From Bog-473 sp963730785 (GTDB taxonomy: Bacteria; Actinomycetota; Acidimicrobiia; Acidimicrobiales; RAAP-2): DNA of 64,000 nucleotides. The position numbers were made by a program, and so were the translations under genes. Shown here one piece after another: positions 17,620 to 24,811 of the stretch. Where the stretch lies: the NCBI GenBank assembly GCA_963730785.1, contig CAVSTF010000010.1, positions 372,001 to 436,000 on the forward strand, read 5' to 3'. The number at the start of each line of letters is the position of its first letter. Within the stretch, counting starts at the first letter, position 1. The notes below the pieces were generated by a model. The model was not told the DNA's origin. It saw only the letters and a program-made list of their open reading frames with translations, and made no database searches.

Positions 17620-18504
17620 ATGCTTCGCCTCGTCCTCCCGAAAGGCTCCCTCGAGCGGGCCACCATGCAGCTCTTTGAAGATGCCGACCTGGCGGTTCAG
17701 CGAGCCTCCGATGTGGCCTACCGGGCCACCATTGACGACCCTCGCATTGATGAGGTGCGCATCCTGCGGCCCCAGGAGATTCCGGTCTACGTGTCCGAGG
17801 GACTCTTCGACCTGGGTATCACCGGTCGAGACTGCATTGAGGAGCGGGGGAGCGATGTGGTCTCGTTGGGCGAGCTGCTCTACTCCAAGAACACCTCGAA
17901 CCCAGCCACCGTCGTGCTGGCCGTGGCCAAGGATTCGCCGGTCAACTCCCTGGCCGAGTTGGCCGCGCAGTCCGGTCGGCTCCGGATCAGCTCGGAGTAC
18001 CCGGAGCTGACGCGGAAGGCGCTGGCCCAACATGGGGTGGAGGCCGACATCTCGTTCTCCTACGGCGCCACCGAGGCCAAGGTGCCCGATATTGCCGACG
18101 CCGTGGTCGACATGACCGAGACCGGCAGCGCGTTGCGTGCGGCCGGCCTGCGCATCATTGAGGTGCTGCTGGTCTCGCGCACCGAGCTCATCGCCAACCC
18201 CGCCGCCGCCGCCGACCCGGTGAAGCGCCACGCCATGGAGCAGATTTTGACGTTGCTGCAGGGCACCATGGAAGCCCGAGGCAAGGTACTGGTGAAGCTC
18301 AACGTCGAAGCCGAGAACCTGAGCCGGGTGCTTGAGGTGTTGCCCTCCATGCGGGCACCGACCATTTCCGAGCTCTCGGGCGGCGGGGCGTTTGCCGTCG
18401 AGTCGGTGGTCCCGAAGTTGGACATCAACACCCTGATTCCGGCGCTGAAGGACCACGGCGCCACCGACATCCTGGAGATTCCGCTCTCCAAGATTGTGCA
18501 TTGA
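17620..18504 (+). CDS. hisG: ATP phosphoribosyltransferase, long form
   Basis: First enzyme of histidine biosynthesis: condenses ATP with phosphoribosyl pyrophosphate. At 294 residues it is the long, self-regulated form. The N-terminus LRLVLPKGSLERATMQLFEDADL is typical; DIADAVVDMTETGSALRAAGLR carries the PRPP-binding loop; the C-terminal third (VLVKLNVEAENLSRVLEVLPSM to the end) is the ACT/PII-like domain that binds the feedback inhibitor histidine. ATG 17620 gives the canonical start. The stop overlaps the TTG start of the next small gene. No other his genes are in the window. Confidence 0.96.
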   Translation: MLRLVLPKGSLERATMQLFEDADLAVQRASDVAYRATIDDPRIDEVRILRPQEIPVYVSEGLFDLGITGRDCIEERGSDVVSLGELLYSKNTSNPATVVLAVAKDSPVNSLAELAAQSGRLRISSEYPELTRKALAQHGVEADISFSYGATEAKVPDIADAVVDMTETGSALRAAGLRIIEVLLVSRTELIANPAAAADPVKRHAMEQILTLLQGTMEARGKVLVKLNVEAENLSRVLEVLPSMRAPTISELSGGGAFAVESVVPKLDINTLIPALKDHGATDILEIPLSKIVH

Positions 18505-18737
18505 GCGAGGCCAGCCCTCCGGGACTGACCGGAATTCGTCGGGGTGTCGTGCGGACCTACGACCGGGCCCGCGGGTTAGGCACCGTGGTTGAAGTGGGCG
18601 GTACGGCCTATGCGTTTCACGCCACGGCGATCGCTGACGGAAGCCGCATGATTGAGGCCGATACGGCGGTGACCTTCTTGGTCGTGCCCGGACACCAGGG
18701 CCGTTACGAAGCGCGTTCGGTGACCGCCGCCGGCTGA
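18501..18737 (+). CDS. Small cold-shock-domain-like protein
   Basis: 78-residue protein with an OB-fold, cold-shock-like pattern: GVVRTYDRARGLGTVVEVGGTAYAFHATAIADGSRMIEADTAVTF. The FHATAI segment corresponds to FHCTAI-type RNP motif 2 of the family. It starts at a TTG overlapping the hisG stop (TTGA), so it is probably translated with hisG; CSD-like genes behind hisG are known in related bacteria by memory. Its last 34 bases overlap the 3' end of the convergent TetR gene. The function of this divergent CSD branch is not known to me. Confidence 0.75.
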   Translation: MSEASPPGLTGIRRGVVRTYDRARGLGTVVEVGGTAYAFHATAIADGSRMIEADTAVTFLVVPGHQGRYEARSVTAAG

Positions 18738-19332
18738 GATTCCCACCACCGGCCTTCGTAGTTCTGGATGAACGCCTCCATGGCGGCATCGACGCCGGCC
18801 CGGTCGCCGGTGGCCAGCAGGTCCATCAGGAGTCCCCGGGTGACGGCCAGTCCGAGCCGGGCGTGAGCTCGGGCGATGGGTTCGGGTACCCCTTGCCGCA
18901 CGGCCAACGCCGTATTGGCCTCGACCCAGAGTGTGATGTTGAGGTCACGCAGTGCGGCCATGCGCTCGTCGCCCTGCAGCGCCTTCCCGGTGAGGGCGAA
19001 GAAGAGACGTTCGAACGGCGCCAGTGTCGGGTCGGTCAGTAGCTCGCCACATGCGGCGGGCCAAGGTGGCCGTATCGAACTCGGTCGGGTCGCCGGCGGG
19101 TTCGCTAAGAGCGGCCGCCAGTTCCTCGAGCTGAGCCGAGGGTGCGAGCCTCGACCGCCTGAGCGACTTCGACCAGGAGGCCGTCCCGCGATCCGAAGTG
19201 GTAGATCAGCATCCGGTGACTGGTCCCGACGCCGGCGGCGATGTGGCGCAGGCTCTGGTCGTCGACGCCATGGCGGGTGAAGTGTTCAATCACCGCACTG
19301 AGCAACAGCTCCTTGGGGGATTGGCTCGTCAT
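18704..19332 (-). CDS. TetR-family transcriptional regulator (two frameshifts)
   Basis: One-component repressor of about 208 residues after correction. The N-terminal helix-turn-helix reads SLRHIAAGVGTSHRMLIYHFGSRDGLLVEV, the classic TetR DNA-binding unit ending in the YHFGS/KDxLL signature. The ligand-binding part begins VEARTL, continues after an apparent extra base near 19135 (QLEELAAALSEPAGDPTEFD), and after another near 19045 (ELLTDPTLAPFERLFFALTG) runs to MAALRDLNITLWVEAN and the stop. ATG 19332 lies inside a 16-base palindrome shared with the divergent SRPBCC gene, so autoregulation and control of that neighbour are likely. The inducer is unknown. Confidence 0.85.
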
Positions 19333-19347
19333 GTACCAAATGGTACA
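19332..19347. promoter_or_regulatory. Palindromic operator between TetR gene and SRPBCC gene
   Basis: TGTACCA-AA-TGGTACA is a perfect inverted repeat with a 2-base centre. It covers the TetR start codon's first base and a TACCAT hexamer placed 7 bases before that ATG on the minus strand, so a bound repressor would block its own promoter. TetR proteins usually bind palindromes of this size next to their own gene. Confidence 0.7.
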
Positions 19348-19378
19348 CTGCGGCTGACGACGAGAAGGAGGATGACGA

Positions 19379-19834
19379 ATGGGCCTGCAAGTGATTGAGC
19401 ACACGGTGGACACCACCGCCGCACCGGCGACGGTGTTCGCCCTCCTGGCTGACGGTTCCACCTGGCCCACCTGGTCACCCATTGACGGCTTCGAACTCCT
19501 GGAACAGGGCGACGGCTCTCCCGAAGGGCTGGGTGCCCTGCGTCGATTCACCACCGGACGGCACAAGTCGGTCGAGCGAGTGGTGACCATTGAGCCCAAT
19601 GAAGTGTTCAGCTACACCTTGGAGAAGGGGATGCCCATCCGGGACTACCAGGCCGTCATTTCGCTGACGCCGAACGGGACGGGGACCACCATCAACTGGC
19701 GGTCAACGTTCCACGCCAAGTTCCCGCCGTTCGGGCCGATCTATCGGGCCGCCTTGGGCAAGTTCATTGGGCAAACGGTCCAAGGTCTCGGTGACGCGGC
19801 AGCCAAGGCCCAGGTGAGCGACTCGATCGCCTGA
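19379..19834 (+). CDS. SRPBCC (START/Bet v1-like) domain protein
   Basis: 151-residue single-domain protein of the polyketide cyclase/dehydrase-like SRPBCC group, which bind hydrophobic ligands in a helix-grip fold. Pattern: VIEHTVDTTAAPATVFALLADGSTWPTWSPI at the N-terminus, GALRRFTTGRHKSVERVVTIEPNEVFSYTL in the sheet, and a long C-terminal helix (IYRAALGKFIGQTVQGLGDAAAKA). A strong ribosome binding site (AAGGAGG) precedes ATG 19379. It is divergent from the TetR gene across a perfect palindrome, suggesting it is the regulated target, perhaps for binding or modifying the effector. Confidence 0.85.
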   Translation: MGLQVIEHTVDTTAAPATVFALLADGSTWPTWSPIDGFELLEQGDGSPEGLGALRRFTTGRHKSVERVVTIEPNEVFSYTLEKGMPIRDYQAVISLTPNGTGTTINWRSTFHAKFPPFGPIYRAALGKFIGQTVQGLGDAAAKAQVSDSIA

Positions 19835-19867
19835 CCACCTCATCGACCGGCCTGGCAGGATGGCCTG

Positions 19868-20692
19868 ATGTCGCAACCAACCAGTCACACGCTCGAGGTG
19901 CCCGGCGCCCGTCTGTACTACGAGGTCCAGGGTTCGGGACCCGTGCTCATGCTGATCGGTCAACCCATGGGTATCGAGGGCTTTTTCGCCATCGCGCCCT
20001 TGCTGGCCGAGGAGTACACGGTGGTGACCTACGACCCGAGGGGATTCGGTCGCAGCATCATTGAAGACCCCGACCAGGACGCCGAGCCGGATGTGCTGGC
20101 CGATGACGTCCGCCGAGTACTGGCAGAGGTGGGGGATCTGCCGGCCCGCGTCTTCGGGAGCAGCGGCGGGGCCGTGACGGGTCTGGCTCTGGTCACCCAC
20201 TTTGCGGACCACGTGCACACCCTGGTCGCCCACGAGCCGCCGGTCGGTCTACTGCTGCCCGATCCCGAGGAGGCGAGGGTGGGCATGCACGAGATCTATC
20301 AGACCTACCTTCATCAGGGCAGCGGTGCCGCCTGGCCGAAGTTCTTGTCCTTCACCGGGATGGGCGGCGGTCCTTCGGATGACGCTGCCGGTGCGCCGCC
20401 ACCAGCGCAGGCACCGCCTTCAGCCGAGGAGCAGGCCAGCAACAATCGATTCTTCGCCCACGGGCTGCTGCCGATTGCGCTCTACGAGGCTGACGTGCAG
20501 GCGCTTCAGGCCGCTTCGACCCGGCTGGTGGTCGCCGGCGGGACGACCTCCAAGGGCCAGTTCCCGCAACGGACGGCGGCTGCGTTGGCCGGTCGGCTGG
20601 GCCTGCCGTTGGTTGACTTTCCCGGCGACCACGCCGGTTTCATCGGTGAGCCGCAGGAGTTTGTGACCGTCCTGCGCCGCTGCCTGGCCTAG
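19868..20692 (+). CDS. Alpha/beta hydrolase
   Basis: 274-residue serine hydrolase-fold protein. Key segments: LEVPGARLYYEVQGSGPVLMLIGQPMGI, VVTYDPRGFGRS, FGSSGGAVTGLALV as nucleophile elbow (S-S-G-G, with the Ser in the G-x-S-x-G position) and FPGDHAGFIGEPQEF with the His. The Asp/Ala/Pro-rich stretch near residues 165-190 is probably the lid. The motif spread resembles esterase or haloperoxidase-like hydrolases; no substrate can be named. CAGGAT lies 6 bases before the ATG, so it may have its own leaderless promoter rather than be read with the SRPBCC gene 33 bases upstream. Confidence 0.85.
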   Translation: MSQPTSHTLEVPGARLYYEVQGSGPVLMLIGQPMGIEGFFAIAPLLAEEYTVVTYDPRGFGRSIIEDPDQDAEPDVLADDVRRVLAEVGDLPARVFGSSGGAVTGLALVTHFADHVHTLVAHEPPVGLLLPDPEEARVGMHEIYQTYLHQGSGAAWPKFLSFTGMGGGPSDDAAGAPPPAQAPPSAEEQASNNRFFAHGLLPIALYEADVQALQAASTRLVVAGGTTSKGQFPQRTAAALAGRLGLPLVDFPGDHAGFIGEPQEFVTVLRRCLA

Positions 20693-20701
20693 CTCTTTGG
20701 C

Positions 20702-21142
20702 CTAGTTCTTGTCCTCGGAGGCGGCCTTTTCTTCGGTTGCCTTCTGCATCCCGTCGAAATTGACGTAGGCGATGCGCAGTTGAGAGAGCGCTTCGAGCAG
20801 GGCGGGCTCGGCCTCGCCGAGTCGGCCCTTCAGGCCATCGAGCAGGTAGCCGAGCCCGTCAATGGCCAGCTTGGCCTGGAACAGGGCCGGCGTCGGTTGC
20901 GACAGATAGATGGCCGCCAGCTCGAAGAGTCCGTAACAGTGATTGGAAACCACCACTTCAGCCGGCGTATTGGCCAGCTGGCGGCGCATGGCCTCGACTT
21001 GCTCCTGGGCTTCTTCAGAGTCGGCCTGGGCCGGGGCCACGCCCCGGGGTTGGACCTTGGGGGGAGCGACGGGGTCGGCTGCCTCGTCCACCTCCTCCTT
21101 CTGGGGGATGTGTTCGCCTGACGGTGTCCACAGCGTGCTCAT
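20702..21142 (-). CDS. Conserved small acidic protein near infC (DUF1844-like)
   Basis: 146 residues. The first 45 residues are acidic and Pro-rich; the remainder (VVVSNHCYGLFELAAIYLSQPTPALFQAKLAIDGLGYLLDGLKGRLGEAEPALLEALSQLRIAYV) is helical and resembles DUF1844 proteins, which often lie close to infC in actinobacteria. Function is unknown to me and the family call is tentative. It is divergent from infC with a shared promoter area; TAGAGT sits exactly 6 bases before its ATG, implying a leaderless mRNA. It converges with the hydrolase gene. Confidence 0.65.
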   Translation of the reverse strand: MSTLWTPSGEHIPQKEEVDEAADPVAPPKVQPRGVAPAQADSEEAQEQVEAMRRQLANTPAEVVVSNHCYGLFELAAIYLSQPTPALFQAKLAIDGLGYLLDGLKGRLGEAEPALLEALSQLRIAYVNFDGMQKATEEKAASEDKN

Positions 21143-21146
21143 GCTG

Positions 21147-21154
21147 GTACTCTA
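21147..21154. promoter_or_regulatory. Overlapping divergent -10 elements (infC side and DUF1844-like side)
   Basis: On the minus strand TAGAGT (21149-21154) ends 6 bases before ATG 21142. On the plus strand TGGTACTCT (TACTCT about 21148-21153, extended -10 type) would drive the infC-rpmI-rplT leader. The two hexamers overlap base for base, so the two polymerases would compete. Confidence 0.5.
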
Positions 21155-21342
21155 TGGCCTTGATTACATGGAAGCGGGGCCTCCCACCGGGGGGCCTCCA
21201 CCTGGCCACACGTCCACCGCTTCGGTGACTGGGGTGCGCCAGGTCGATGGTTCTTCACCGCGGGCGCTGCCTGCTGGTCGGCCTCGCCTCCTTCGATTGG
21301 CTTGCGGAAAGACCGCGGCCCGAGTGAGAGGTGTGATGCCGC
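21155..21342 (+). other. Long 5' leader of infC
   Basis: About 190 bases without a gene between the divergent promoter and infC. It can form GC-rich hairpins, for example GGCCTCCC/GGGGGGCC around 21179-21197. Long structured leaders that regulate infC-rpmI-rplT (through L20 or IF3) are known in several phyla, but I cannot match this one to a named leader family. A GAGAGGTG ribosome binding site ends about 8 bases before the proposed AUC start. Confidence 0.45.
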
Positions 21343-22095
21343 ATCGTCGCTGAAACCACAACAGAGCACCGGATCAATGACCGGATCCGTGCCCGCGAAG
21401 TCCGACTCGTCGACCCCGATGGTGTGCAGTTAGGCATCAAGGCGTTGCCCGAGGCCCTGGCGATTGCCAAGGAACTTGATCTGGACCTGGTGGAGGTGGC
21501 CCCCATGGCCAACCCGCCCGTCTGCCGGATCATGGACTTCGGAAAGTTCAAGTTCGACGAGGCCCAACGGGCCAAGGAGAGCCGCCGCAAGACAGTCCAT
21601 GTCGGGATCAAGGAAATGAAGTACCGGCCGAAAATCGGTCCGGGAGACTTCGACACCAAGACCCGCCAGGTTGGCAAGTTCTTGAACGAGGGACACAAGG
21701 TCAAGATCACGATCATGTTCCGAGGGCGCGAGGTGTACCACCCCGAGCACGGAAAGAAGATTCTGGATCGGATTGCCGAGCAGATGGAGGGTGTGGCCAA
21801 GATCGAGGCCGAGCCCAAGCTCGACAACCGCAACATGATCATGGTGCTTGCTCCCGACAAGCGGGCCCGTCAGGCCGCCCAGTCGAGAGAAAAGAACCAG
21901 GGCCCCAAGGGTGACAAAGCCCCGAACGCCACCGAAGGCGAGACAGAGAAGCCGGTTGTCGCAGCCAATGGCGAGGCGCCGGTAGCCGAGGCGCCGGTAG
22001 TCGATTCGCCGGTAGTCGAGGCGGTCGCCGAGCCAGTGGTGGACGTGGTGCCCGAAGTGACCAGCGAAGAAGTCGCACCAACCGAAGAGGGATAA
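21343..22095 (+). CDS. infC: Translation initiation factor IF-3 with non-canonical AUC start and long C-terminal tail
   Basis: IF-3 binds the 30S subunit and checks start-codon selection. The conserved N-domain RINDRIRAREVRLVDPDGVQLG begins upstream of any ATG, GTG or TTG in this frame: after the stop at 21334 the only candidates before it are AUC codons, and ATC at 21343 follows a good ribosome binding site. infC is the classic gene with AUU/AUC starts, which allow IF-3 to repress itself, so this start is credible. The core continues through DFGKFKFDEAQRAKE and KVKITIMFRGREVYHPEHG. Residues from about 180 form an acidic Val/Pro/Glu tail made of 15-base repeats, extending the protein to about 250 residues against the usual 180. 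Confidence 0.93.
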   Translation: MVAETTTEHRINDRIRAREVRLVDPDGVQLGIKALPEALAIAKELDLDLVEVAPMANPPVCRIMDFGKFKFDEAQRAKESRRKTVHVGIKEMKYRPKIGPGDFDTKTRQVGKFLNEGHKVKITIMFRGREVYHPEHGKKILDRIAEQMEGVAKIEAEPKLDNRNMIMVLAPDKRARQAAQSREKNQGPKGDKAPNATEGETEKPVVAANGEAPVAEAPVVDSPVVEAVAEPVVDVVPEVTSEEVAPTEEG

Positions 22096-22099
22096 CTGA

Positions 22100-22294
22100 A
22101 TGCCGAAGATGAAGACTGACAAGGGCGCTGCCAAGCGAATCAAAATCACTGGCACCGGGCGCCTGCGCCGCGAAAAGGCGTTCAAGGGTCACAATTTCGA
22201 GACCAAGAGCAGCGTTCGCATGCGTCGACTCAAGCGCGAGACCGATGTATCGCCCGCTGACCTGAAGACCGTGCGTCGGATGTTGGGCCTGTAG
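22100..22294 (+). CDS. rpmI: 50S ribosomal protein L35
   Basis: 64-residue basic ribosomal protein, starting 4 bases after infC. MPKMKTDKGAAKRIKITGTGRLRREKAFKGHN is the family N-terminus (normally MPKxKTxxxxxKRFKxTGxGK), and the C-terminus RRMLGL is close to the usual end. It lies in the standard infC-rpmI-rplT order and is probably translated with infC. Confidence 0.97.
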   Translation: MPKMKTDKGAAKRIKITGTGRLRREKAFKGHNFETKSSVRMRRLKRETDVSPADLKTVRRMLGL

Positions 22295-22420
22295 CTCACC
22301 GTTTCGAACGGCGACGGCGCCCCTGGTGGCGCAGTCAACGTGAACAGCAGCTGTACGCCGCACTGCTGCACCGAACGTACTTACACACGAACAAAGCACG
22401 AGAAGAGAGGAGGACCCCCG

Positions 22421-22804
22421 ATGGCCAGAGTCAAGCGATCCGTACATGGGCGCAAGCACCACCGCGCCGTACTGGAGCAGGCAAAGGGGTACTACGGCGA
22501 CAAGAGCCGCACCTACCGAGCCGCCAATGAGCAGCTCATGCACTCCATGCAGTACGCCTTCCGGGACCGTCGGGCTCGGAAGGGCGACTTCCGCAAGCTG
22601 TGGATTCAGCGCATCAACGCCGCTTCCCGCTTGCACGGCATGAGCTACAGCCGACTGATCAACGGATTGCACCTGGCCGGGATTGAGGTCGACCGCAAGG
22701 TGCTGGCCGACCTGGCCGTGTCCGATGACGCGGCATTCGGCACCCTGGTGGCGGCGGCACAGGAAGCCCTGTCCAAGGCCCCCGTGGCCGAGGTCGCTTC
22801 CTGA
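22421..22804 (+). CDS. rplT: 50S ribosomal protein L20
   Basis: 127-residue protein needed for early 50S assembly. MARVKRSVHGRKHHRAVLEQAKGYYGDKSRTYRAANEQL is the family start; AFRDRRARKGDFRKLWIQRINAASRLHGMSYSRLINGL is the conserved middle. ATG 22421 is chosen over an upstream in-frame start because it is preceded by GAGAGGAGG and gives the canonical MARVKR. The 126-base rpmI-rplT gap contains GC-rich inverted repeats that could be a regulatory structure. The stop overlaps a CTG that may start the next gene (CTGA). Confidence 0.97.
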   Translation: MARVKRSVHGRKHHRAVLEQAKGYYGDKSRTYRAANEQLMHSMQYAFRDRRARKGDFRKLWIQRINAASRLHGMSYSRLINGLHLAGIEVDRKVLADLAVSDDAAFGTLVAAAQEALSKAPVAEVAS

Positions 22805-22842
22805 GCCAACCGCTCACCTTCACGCACCGGCGGATTCGTCGA

Positions 22843-23664
22843 GTGCGCGGGTTAGTGCAGAAGCGTTCCGTCCGTTGGGACGAGCGCGCCTTCGTGGCCG
22901 AAGGCGCCGAGTTATTGCGCAGTGCCCTCCGGGCCGGTGTGCCGATCGAATCGGTGTACGTGGCGCCCGGAGGGGCTGACGACGCGCTGGTCGCCGAGAC
23001 CTTGGCCCAGGCCGAGGCGGCTGGGGTGCGGGTCATCGCCTTGGCTCCTGGCGTACTCGAGCGGGTATCCGACACGGTCACGCCGCAGCCGGTGCTGACC
23101 GTGCTGCCGATGCTGGACCGGGGAGTTGAGAGCGGCGGTCTGACCTTCGAAGGCGCCGCCGAGCATCCGCTGATCGTCGTGATGGTCGATGTCCGAGATC
23201 CGGGAAATGCCGGCACGGTCCTGCGCACCGCCGATGCCTCGGGCGTGAGCACGGTGGTCTTCGCCGGCGATTCGGTCGATCCGTACAACCCCAAGACGGT
23301 GCGGGCCTCGGCCGGTTCGATTTTTCATGTCCCCTTCGGCGTGCAGCAGGATCTGGCCGCCGTGGTGGGTGCCCTGTCGGGTGCCGGCTACCGCACGGTG
23401 GCCACCACCGTCCGTTCGGGTCTCGAGTACACCGCCTACGACTGGTCGCAACCGACGGCACTGTTCCTGGGCAACGAAGCCTCCGGGCTAACCGAGGCCG
23501 AGCAGACACTGGTCGGCGATGCGGTGGCCATTCCCATGGAGGGTCAGGCCGAATCACTGAACGTCGGGGTCGCCTGTGCCGTCTTGTGCTTTGAGGCCCT
23601 GCGTCAGCGCCGCGCCGGAGCTGGGTGGCTGAGGGCCGGGGTCCGAGTGCGAGTGGGTCAATGA
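22843..23664 (+). CDS. TrmH/SpoU-family RNA 2'-O-methyltransferase (tsnR-like)
   Basis: 273-residue SPOUT-class enzyme that would 2'-O-methylate rRNA or tRNA. Substrate-binding N-terminus: KRSVRWDERAFVAEGAELLRSALRAG. Catalytic domain motif 1 VMVDVRDPGNAGTVLRTADASG, motif 2 LFLGNEASGL, motif 3 VAIPMEGQAESLNVGVACAVLCFEAL form the trefoil knot that binds SAM. The frame is open up to a CTG at 22801 that overlaps the rplT stop, and LSQPLTFTHRRIRRVRGL looks like the usual family N-terminus, so CTG 22801 may be the true start; GTG 22843 is the first standard codon. Position after rplT matches tsnR in other actinobacteria. Confidence 0.9.
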   Translation: MRGLVQKRSVRWDERAFVAEGAELLRSALRAGVPIESVYVAPGGADDALVAETLAQAEAAGVRVIALAPGVLERVSDTVTPQPVLTVLPMLDRGVESGGLTFEGAAEHPLIVVMVDVRDPGNAGTVLRTADASGVSTVVFAGDSVDPYNPKTVRASAGSIFHVPFGVQQDLAAVVGALSGAGYRTVATTVRSGLEYTAYDWSQPTALFLGNEASGLTEAEQTLVGDAVAIPMEGQAESLNVGVACAVLCFEALRQRRAGAGWLRAGVRVRVGQ

Positions 23665-23715
23665 GGCAAGGGTGGCCGGGAGTGGGCACGTCGGCATCTA
23701 GCATTTCGGGCGACT

Positions 23716-24783
23716 ATGACGGACCAGCCATTCGATGCGGACTCGATCCGCCGGGAGGGCGAGGCAGCCATTGCGGCTGCTCAGTCCACCGATGAGCTGT
23801 CCGCGCTCGAGTCCGAGTTGTTGGGCAAGAAGTCAACCCTGGCCGGGGTGCAGCGCACGCTGGGTGGGCTGACGCCCGATGAGCGCAAGGTGGCGGGCCA
23901 GCAACTCCAAGAAGTACGAGTGGCGCTGGAAGGCGCCTTCCAGTCACGGCGCGAGGCCTTGGCGGTGGCCGAACGAGCAATCTTCCTGGCCGCCGACCGG
24001 CTCGATCTGACCGAGGTCATCGCCGACCAGGTGCGCTCGCCGCTCGGTCGCGGCCACCTGCACCTGGTCACGCAGGCCCGGGATGAACTCGAGGACGTCT
24101 TCGTCGGCATGGGCTTCGTGGTGGCCGAAGGCCCCGAAGCGGAATCGGACTGGTACAACTTCGAGGCCCTCAACATGCCGCCGGCGCATCCGGCCCGCGG
24201 CACCTTCGACACCATGTACCTCGATGTGGGCGAGCCCGAGACGGTCCTCCTCCGCACCCACACCTCACCCGTGCAGATCCACCTCATGGAAGAGGCGGTG
24301 CGCAATGGCACCCTGCCCATCCATGCCGTGATGCCGGGCAAGTGCTTCCGCCTCGACACGCCCGACGCCCGACACCTCCCGGTCTTCAATCAGATCGAAG
24401 GCCTGGTGGTTGACCGGGGCATCACCTTCGGCGACCTGGCCGGCACCATCCAGGCCTTCACCGAGGCCTACTTCGGCGAGGGCATGCAATCTCGTCTGCG
24501 CCCGGCCTACTTCCCCTTCACCGAGCCATCGGCCGAATTCGAGATCACCTGCACCATCTGCCATGGCGCCGGCTGCCGCACCTGCTCGGGCACGGGCTGG
24601 GTCGAGCTCGGAGGCTGCGGCATGGTGGACCCGGCCGTGTTCGCCGCGGTCGGCATTGACGCCGAAGAATGGTCGGGCTTCGCCTTCGGGTTCGGCATCG
24701 ATCGCCTGGCTCTCATGCGGCACGCCATTCCGGACATGCGTCTCTTCATTGAGAACGACATCCGATTCCTGTCGCAGTTCTAA
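23716..24783 (+). CDS. pheS: Phenylalanyl-tRNA synthetase alpha subunit
   Basis: Catalytic subunit of the (alpha-beta)2 enzyme that charges tRNA-Phe. The N-terminal coiled coil covers about residues 1-90. Class II motif 1 region: GRGHLHLVTQARDELEDVFVGMGF; the substrate pocket follows in PAHPARGTFDTMYL and LRTHTSPVQI; motif 2 region PGKCFRLDTPDARHLPVFNQIEGL; motif 3 FGFGIDRLALMRHAIPDMRLF. An insertion CTICHGAGCRTCSGTGWVE carries four Cys in two CxxC pairs, as commonly seen in PheS. ATG 23716 gives a normal 355-residue protein. No T-box or Phe-rich attenuator peptide is visible upstream. Confidence 0.97.
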   Translation: MTDQPFDADSIRREGEAAIAAAQSTDELSALESELLGKKSTLAGVQRTLGGLTPDERKVAGQQLQEVRVALEGAFQSRREALAVAERAIFLAADRLDLTEVIADQVRSPLGRGHLHLVTQARDELEDVFVGMGFVVAEGPEAESDWYNFEALNMPPAHPARGTFDTMYLDVGEPETVLLRTHTSPVQIHLMEEAVRNGTLPIHAVMPGKCFRLDTPDARHLPVFNQIEGLVVDRGITFGDLAGTIQAFTEAYFGEGMQSRLRPAYFPFTEPSAEFEITCTICHGAGCRTCSGTGWVELGGCGMVDPAVFAAVGIDAEEWSGFAFGFGIDRLALMRHAIPDMRLFIENDIRFLSQF

Positions 24784-24811
24784 CGCCACCTACCCAACGA
24801 GAAAGACATTC

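Noticed and set aside
23665..23715. T-box or Phe leader-peptide attenuator before pheS
   Set aside because: The gap is only 51 bases, with no Phe-codon run, T-box motif or terminator; only a TAGCAT hexamer about 11 bases before the ATG was seen.
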